A DNA stretch of 64,000 nt from Paramecium sonneborni (lineage: Eukaryota; Ciliophora; Oligohymenophorea; Peniculida; Parameciidae). Shown here in pieces: positions 58,821-64,000 of this stretch. The stretch is from NCBI GenBank assembly GCA_905182985.1, contig CAJJDN010000118.1:55825-119824 (forward strand), in the 5' to 3' direction. Under the pieces are notes generated by a model. The model was given only the letters and a program-made list of their open reading frames with translations. It did no database searches and was not told the DNA's origin. The stretch's first letter is position 1. Each line of letters opens with the position of its first letter. The position numbers and the translations under genes are program-made.

Positions 58821-60736
58821 TCATAATTCACTAAAATTATCTAATTATATTCTTGGACTCAATGATAGTAAATCAAAATAAGCTGCATGTTTTGCATGAA
58901 TTGATGATCTTGCATTCAATATCAGATAATTACTAGGATGTTGAGATTTCAAAGGCATTAGATGAAAATCTTCTGTTAGTTCTTTAAAAATAAAAAATTC
59001 AATGCTTTTACTTCCATTTTTATTATTTTATTTTATATGTATTTTATTCGTAGGTCCTAATTTTCTTACAATTACTATTGCCATTGGAAGATTTAGTTGA
59101 TAAACTTATTCAGCATTATGTCTCAATTCAGATAAGGTATTTGGATTTATGAAAGGAAGTCCTTTTATAGCATCTTTGCTGAAACTTGATCCTTAAAATT
59201 CAATTTTAATACAAAAATATTATTTCTTCAATGAATAATCTTCTCCTTACTCTAATATAATTCCAATATCTTAACTATGTTCAGAGATATAATAAAGAAG
59301 ATTTAGAAATAATTATTTTAGTTATTTTTAATCCTAAAAAACTATATCTTTTTTAAGTTTATTTGTTATAGAATAATTGAATTTCTTGCTCTAATAAAAA
59401 TATGCCTTTATTTCAATCAAAATTTCTTCCAAAAATTAAATAAAATTAAATTTTTAAATAATTGATCTTTAGAAAGAAGAATTAAGATTAAAAAAATCTT
59501 TAATATTCTAAAAATCATTATATGCCTTTGAGATTTTACTTTAAACCTTCTTATACAGACAAAAATCTATATTATTAGATTTAACTTTTTGATATTTGTC
59601 TAATCCTTTGAAATAAATTAAACTCATTTTAACCTAGGATTGAAATATATCATCAATTGTTTCTAAAACTTATTAAAATATCTTATATCTCAATTTAAGT
59701 TCTTCAATAAAAACATCCTTCTTATTTTAAGATATTAAGATTATAGCATTTGGTACCTCTCCAAAATATTTGAATATTGATATATTATAATTCTCTTAGT
59801 TTTATACTCCTTACAATTTAATTAAAGAATTTATTTAGAATTTATTTACATAATCTTTTAGTTTCTCAGGACTACTAAGAAAATAGAACAAAAACTTTTC
59901 TAAAGTCATCATAGCATCTTATTATATTTCTTCTTAAGATTTATAATATGTTTGAGATTCTTAATCCTTTATGAAAACTTTCATATTTCTTATTTCTGAG
60001 ATAAATTAAGATTACTACTGAATTGTAATATTGTCTTCATTATTATAAGTACTTAGTAGAATTTAATTTTTATCTCTTTTATAATTAACTATATATAATG
60101 TTATTCCACTTTAATTAACTAATTATTGCTCTGCATTTTGATGTTTGATCAATTATATATATTCTTATCTAGATATTTGCTCTGTTTTGTATAAATAAAT
60201 TAGATGTAGTGTTAAATAAACCAAAAATAGAATCATCTATTCCCATACTTCCTATATTAAGTTTGGCTCAAAGATTTGTAACAAAATGTAGATTGAAATA
60301 TGGATGAAACATTTTTACATAAAAGTTGCTTAATTCAATACTCTATTATATTATGTAAAATACATGATGTTGTTGCTAATGCCAACATATATCCATCTAT
60401 ATAACTTGTTTACTAAAATGTTTCACTTAGTATTTTTTGTAATGATTTATAATAATTAAAGATTGTCATAAAGATTATAATTGTGTTATTAAGATAACAT
60501 TGCTCTTATCGATCAATGTTTAGCTTTACACTAATTATCAATAGTATCAAACCTATTCCACAAATGCAAAGTGAAACCCAGTTTTATTTAAATGCACTTG
60601 ATATCAATACATATAAAAGTATTAATATTACTAATCCTTGCTATATTTTTAATAGCTACTATGACAGTTCCTTTTTATGGTTTTAATATCTAGTTTCTAC
60701 AAGTTTGTCTGAAAAAGAAAGTGATAAATTATTCAT
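58821..60736 (-). CDS. membrane protein resembling a histidine kinase with eroded catalytic motifs (paralogue 2)
   Basis: Same layout as its neighbour. From ATG 60736 (MNNLSLSFSDKLVETRYQNH) there are helices including GLVILILLYVLISSAF, VSLCICGIGLILLIISV and TSYIDGYMLALATTSCIL. A PAS-like part holds FGEVPNAIILIS. The HATPase-like end has DQKQLKQLFLNLLYYISEHS in the N-box position and YQLNLPMAIVIVRKLGPTNK in the place of GLGL-x-I-x-K-L-GP. The ATP-binding Asn and glycines are lost. Both proteins seem sensors or scaffolds without kinase activity. The 5' half lies in a duplicated segment next to the N gap. Exons are interrupted by short introns. Confidence 0.55.
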
Positions 60737-60843
60737 AATTTTTATATATTTAATTATCATTAAATTCACCTATACATCTAATACTTTCAACATATTCATT
60801 TTATGTTTATATCATTAAAGTACTTTACCTTATTTTTATATAT

Positions 60844-60955
60844 NNNNNNNNNNNNNNNNNNNNNNNNNNNNNNNNNNNNNNNNNNNNNNNNNNNNNNNNN
60901 NNNNNNNNNNNNNNNNNNNNNNNNNNNNNNNNNNNNNNNNNNNNNNNNNNNNNNN
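60844..60955. other. assembly gap of 112 N
   Basis: Run of 112 undetermined bases, flanked by two copies of the same 1043-bp sequence. Its true length is probably negative, that is an overlap. Confidence 0.95.
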
Positions 60956-61891
60956 TTTATACTCCTTACAATTTAATTAAAGAATTTATTTAGAATTTAT
61001 TTACATAATCTTTTAGTTTCTCAGGACTACTAAGAAAATAGAACAAAAACTTTTCTAAAGTCATCATAGCATCTTATTATATTTCTTCTTAAGATTTATA
61101 ATATGTTTGAGATTCTTAATCCTTTATGAAAACTTTCATATTTCTTATTTCTGAGATAAATTAAGATTACTACTGAATTGTAATATTGTCTTCATTATTA
61201 TAAGTACTTAGTAGAATTTAATTTTTATCTCTTTTATAATTAACTATATATAATGTTATTCCACTTTAATTAACTAATTATTGCTCTGCATTTTGATGTT
61301 TGATCAATTATATATATTCTTATCTAGATATTTGCTCTGTTTTGTATAAATAAATTAGATGTAGTGTTAAATAAACCAAAAATAGAATCATCTATTCCCA
61401 TACTTCCTATATTAAGTTTGGCTCAAAGATTTGTAACAAAATGTAGATTGAAATATGGATGAAACATTTTTACATAAAAGTTGCTTAATTCAATACTCTA
61501 TTATATTATGTAAAATACATGATGTTGTTGCTAATGCCAACATATATCCATCTATATAACTTGTTTACTAAAATGTTTCACTTAGTATTTTTTGTAATGA
61601 TTTATAATAATTAAAGATTGTCATAAAGATTATAATTGTGTTATTAAGATAACATTGCTCTTATCGATCAATGTTTAGCTTTACACTAATTATCAATAGT
61701 ATCAAACCTATTCCACAAATGCAAAGTGAAACCCAGTTTTATTTAAATGCACTTGATATCAATACATATAAAAGTATTAATATTACTAATCCTTGCTATA
61801 TTTTTAATAGCTACTATGACAGTTCCTTTTTATGGTTTTAATATCTAGTTTCTACAAGTTTGTCTGAAAAAGAAAGTGATAAATTATTCAT
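60956..61891 (-). other. partial duplicate of histidine-kinase-like paralogue 2
   Basis: Second copy of the 5' half of the gene at 58821-60736, cut at the gap. A consequence of the duplicated flank, not a separate gene. Confidence 0.8.
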
Positions 61892-62263
61892 AATTTTTAT
61901 ATATTTAATTATCATTAAATTCACCTATACATCTAATACTTTCAACATATTCATTTTATGTTTATATCATTAAAGTACTTTACCTTATTTTTATATATCT
62001 AAATATTTATTAAACAATCATTAGTAATTTTTACTTGTTTCATCTCAAATAAATCTTAAACTTACTTGCTTAAATTTTATAGAGTATATTTATATAAACC
62101 ATATGAAATTTCTTTATTATTTTTAATTTTCTTTATATTTAAATATCGAATTGTATTTGTGTAGTTTTGTAGTAAAATCAAAATATCTAATACAAGCATC
62201 TAATATTTGATTATAATATTAACTATTATAATTAATTAATATATATAATTTAAAGCTGATAAA

Positions 62264-62687
62264 ATGTTCTTAATATTATCTTAAGAGGATCATCCTATTT
62301 ACGAGAAAAGATTTCCATTAAAAAAAACTACTCTAGGTAATTAATAAGTATTGAATGCATAATTCATTTTACATGCATCATTAGATGTATTCGATGAAAA
62401 ATACAAATCATCTAAAGAATTGTATACTATAATTATTAATAAGATTTCTAAAAGAAATAGATTAAAAGTAAGATTATAGAGTATTTGGATATGTTACTCC
62501 ATCAAATATACGATTCTTATTATTAACTGACCAAGACGAAGAAAGAGTGAAAACATTTTTTTAATTAGCACATGAATAATTAATAAAAATATTAATGAAT
62601 CCTTTGTATTAATTAGGAACGTTGATTGCATCTCCATATTTTGACTCTGTAGTTTAATAATTATTGCAGAATAGATTAAACTAATGA
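62264..62687 (+). CDS. TRAPP subunit of the sedlin family (TRAPPC2/TRAPPC2L-like)
   Basis: 133 residues with one 22-nt intron (GTATAC...ATAAG). The longin-like sedlin fold is visible: MFLILSQEDHPIYEKRFPLK, then QVLNAQFILHASLDVFDEKY, DYRVFGYVTPSNIRFLLLTD, QDEERVKTFFQLAHEQLIKI, and LMNPLYQLGTLIASPYFDSV near the end. Length matches TRAPPC2L/Tca17 and TRAPPC2. TRAPP complexes tether vesicles and activate Ypt1/Rab1 at the ER-Golgi. The YVTPSN stretch favours TRAPPC2L over TRAPPC2 but the choice is tentative. Confidence 0.88.
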
Positions 62688-62757
62688 TAAATAATTATTT
62701 CATTATAACATAATTATTTATGCTTTTTAATACATTTTAAGATAATTATATAAAATT

Positions 62758-63480
62758 ATGAATAGATCTAATGAGCTTTAAAAAGAAATCATTAAAAAAA
62801 ATGTTCATTTTTTTATCGCAAGATTTTTGGATCAAATTTTACTTTTTTCTTTTAAATTTTGCTTGTATTTTGTGATTGGTTATCATAGATTTCTACCAGA
62901 TTTGATTTTTATATTAAACTCTATCCTCTTTTATATTTAATTTATTTTTGATTTTCAACAAATAATTTATTCTTTAAAATACTTTTAATAGTATTACAAT
63001 CTTATTCTATTTATCTCTTTACTTAATATTCTTTCTGTTCCATTTTTTATTGTTTAAAATTACTTAAACTTCTGCTAATTGATTTTTTTTTTTAAGATTA
63101 AGAAATCATTTTTACTTCCCTTTCACTATTTTATTTATGCTATTTTAATAGTAGGTTTGGATATTGGATTTGTTATTAATTATCTTTTTAGTTAATTTTT
63201 TATTTTTATTGTTATTCTTACTGACTGGGCAGTAAAGTTATAGAATTAGGTTATTTTTCTAATTAAAAACATCTTTAGTTACTATTACTACAAAATGTTG
63301 CAGTTTAATTAAGACTTATGTTTGCATTAGATTGCTAAAGAATAAATTCAAGTTATTCTAAAGATTCTGATTTTTCACCTAAATAATATAAGGGTTCGAT
63401 AAGATAATTTTATTTTGTTGGATGATGTTGAATAAGTTATTATTTTACTATAACAGGAATCTAAAATTCATTTGAATTGA
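62758..63480 (+). CDS. polytopic membrane protein, possibly RDD-like
   Basis: Uninterrupted 240-residue frame, only 70 bp after the TRAPP gene. Four or five Phe/Ile/Leu-rich helices: FIARFLDQILLFSFKFCLYF, PDLIFILNSILFYIQFIFDF, YNLILFISLLNILSVPFFIV, FHYFIYAILIVGLDIGFVIN, and a short fifth. An Arg and Asp in ARFLDQ and Asp in the fourth helix fall where the RDD family has its name-giving residues, but spacing is only roughly right. The C-terminal 80 residues are cytosolic and Gln-rich. Function unknown. Confidence 0.6.
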
Positions 63481-63596
63481 GATTTTATTGTTTAAAGCAA
63501 TTTTAAGTTGATCCCATAGACAATAATTATTTTAAATATACATTTATACTAGCTAATAAGAATGATAAATAAATGTTTTCAAAACAAAAAAGAAAC
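63481..63596. other. short convergent spacer
   Basis: About 115 bp between convergent genes, no feature. Confidence 0.4.
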
Positions 63597-63951
63597 TCAG
63601 ATTTTAATTTTTAGTTGTTCTTCTGATGCATTTTATATTTCCTCATAAATGAATTGAAATCAAAATCGTTTTTCAGGATTATTGAATGTATACATTAAAA
63701 AATCTATAGTTTTTGAAATAATAAATTTATATTTCCTATAGAATTCTTTTATATTAGTCTATTTTTTAAATAATTATTCATACTGAGGACATTTTTCCCT
63801 GTCTTATATAAAAACATCTTTTATCACATAAATGTCACTTTGATTGTGGTTAATAGTCTTTGGCAATCTTTTTTTTTTTAAAAATTTATAAGATAAAGTA
63901 AATACTTTAATAAGAATAAAACGACTCCATAATTCTAATCAAATTATTCAT
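63597..63951 (-). CDS. hypothetical gene fragment with internal TGA
   Basis: From ATG 63951 (MNNLIRIMESFYSYQ) a frame of about 40 codons runs to TGA. A better frame follows (SDIYVIKDVFIQDREKCPQY, FIISKTIDFLMYTFNNPEKR) and passes an internal TGA near 63669 before continuing in phase as FQFIYEEIQNASEEQLKIKI to TGA 63597. The joins are not explained by a clear intron. It may be a decaying gene, or may contain a sequencing error. No domain recognised. Confidence 0.4.
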
Positions 63952-64000
63952 TTTTATTAGAATTTTATATTAAATTAATTTTATCTAAATATAAAAATTA

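Larger units (their letters stand above)
59801..61998. repeat. 1043-bp direct duplication around an N gap (assembly overlap)
   Basis: Bases 59801-60843 and 60956-61998 have the same length (1043), the same start (tttatactcc) and the same end (tatttttatatat), and looked identical where compared. They are separated by 112 Ns. The gap should be closed by merging the copies. Confidence 0.88.

Overview
This is macronuclear-type DNA from a ciliate, most likely a Paramecium species. TAA and TAG occur constantly inside long reading frames where glutamine fits, and only TGA ends them. The DNA is very AT-rich. Genes are short, lie on both strands and are closely spaced. Almost every multi-exon gene is interrupted by tiny introns, mostly about 20-36 nt, of the form GTA...TAG. 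Read with the standard code, nearly every gene here breaks into fragments. I found no rRNA, tRNA, CRISPR, operon or bacterial-type signals.

Layout. 1-1.6 kb holds decayed sequence: a thioredoxin reductase remnant in three frames, then a frame with regularly placed TGAs. 1.5-5.7 kb has a coiled-coil protein, an EF-hand protein and an A20/AN1 zinc-finger protein (all +). 6.1-18.7 kb is a minus-strand run: GSK3-like kinase, ciliary microtubule-inner-protein-like gene, DUF1761-like membrane protein, membrane-anchored insulinase, an IFT46-like protein with a doubled core, and three poorly recognised genes. 18.7-21.9 kb has a voltage-gated, cyclic-nucleotide-binding cation channel. 22.9-30.6 kb has a cyclin Y-like gene, a SAM methyltransferase, five unknowns and an SR splicing factor with RRM and two zinc knuckles. 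31-38.8 kb has a long coiled-coil protein, an Amt/Rh-type ammonium transporter homologue without its pore histidines, and two unknowns. 39.2-46.3 kb has a CK1-like kinase, a membrane protein, a possible N-myristoylated protein, a divergent Ser/Thr kinase, a Cys-motif protein and a coiled-coil protein. 46.4-49.4 kb has phosphoglycerate mutase and an ABCF3-type ATPase. 50-52.4 kb has a small helical ORF and a Myb/SANT protein. 53.9-56.4 kb has a DMT-type transporter between two small unknowns. 56.7-60.7 kb has a tandem pair of membrane proteins that look like histidine kinases with eroded catalytic boxes. 62.2-64 kb has a TRAPP/sedlin subunit, a polytopic membrane protein and a fragmentary gene at the edge.

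The genes form no single pathway. They are a normal mix of signalling (GSK3, CK1, other kinase, cyclin Y, channel), cilium (IFT46, MIP-like), metabolism and general housekeeping. Three long direct duplications (1071, 1227 and 1043 bp), each with Ns exactly between the copies, are best explained as unmerged contig overlaps, so part of this window is counted twice.

The most interesting biology is the histidine-less ammonium transporter homologue, the IFT46-like protein with a repeated core, the degenerate histidine-kinase pair, the divergent kinase, and several reading frames with internal TGA. Exon borders were placed by eye, and start codons in multi-exon genes are approximate.
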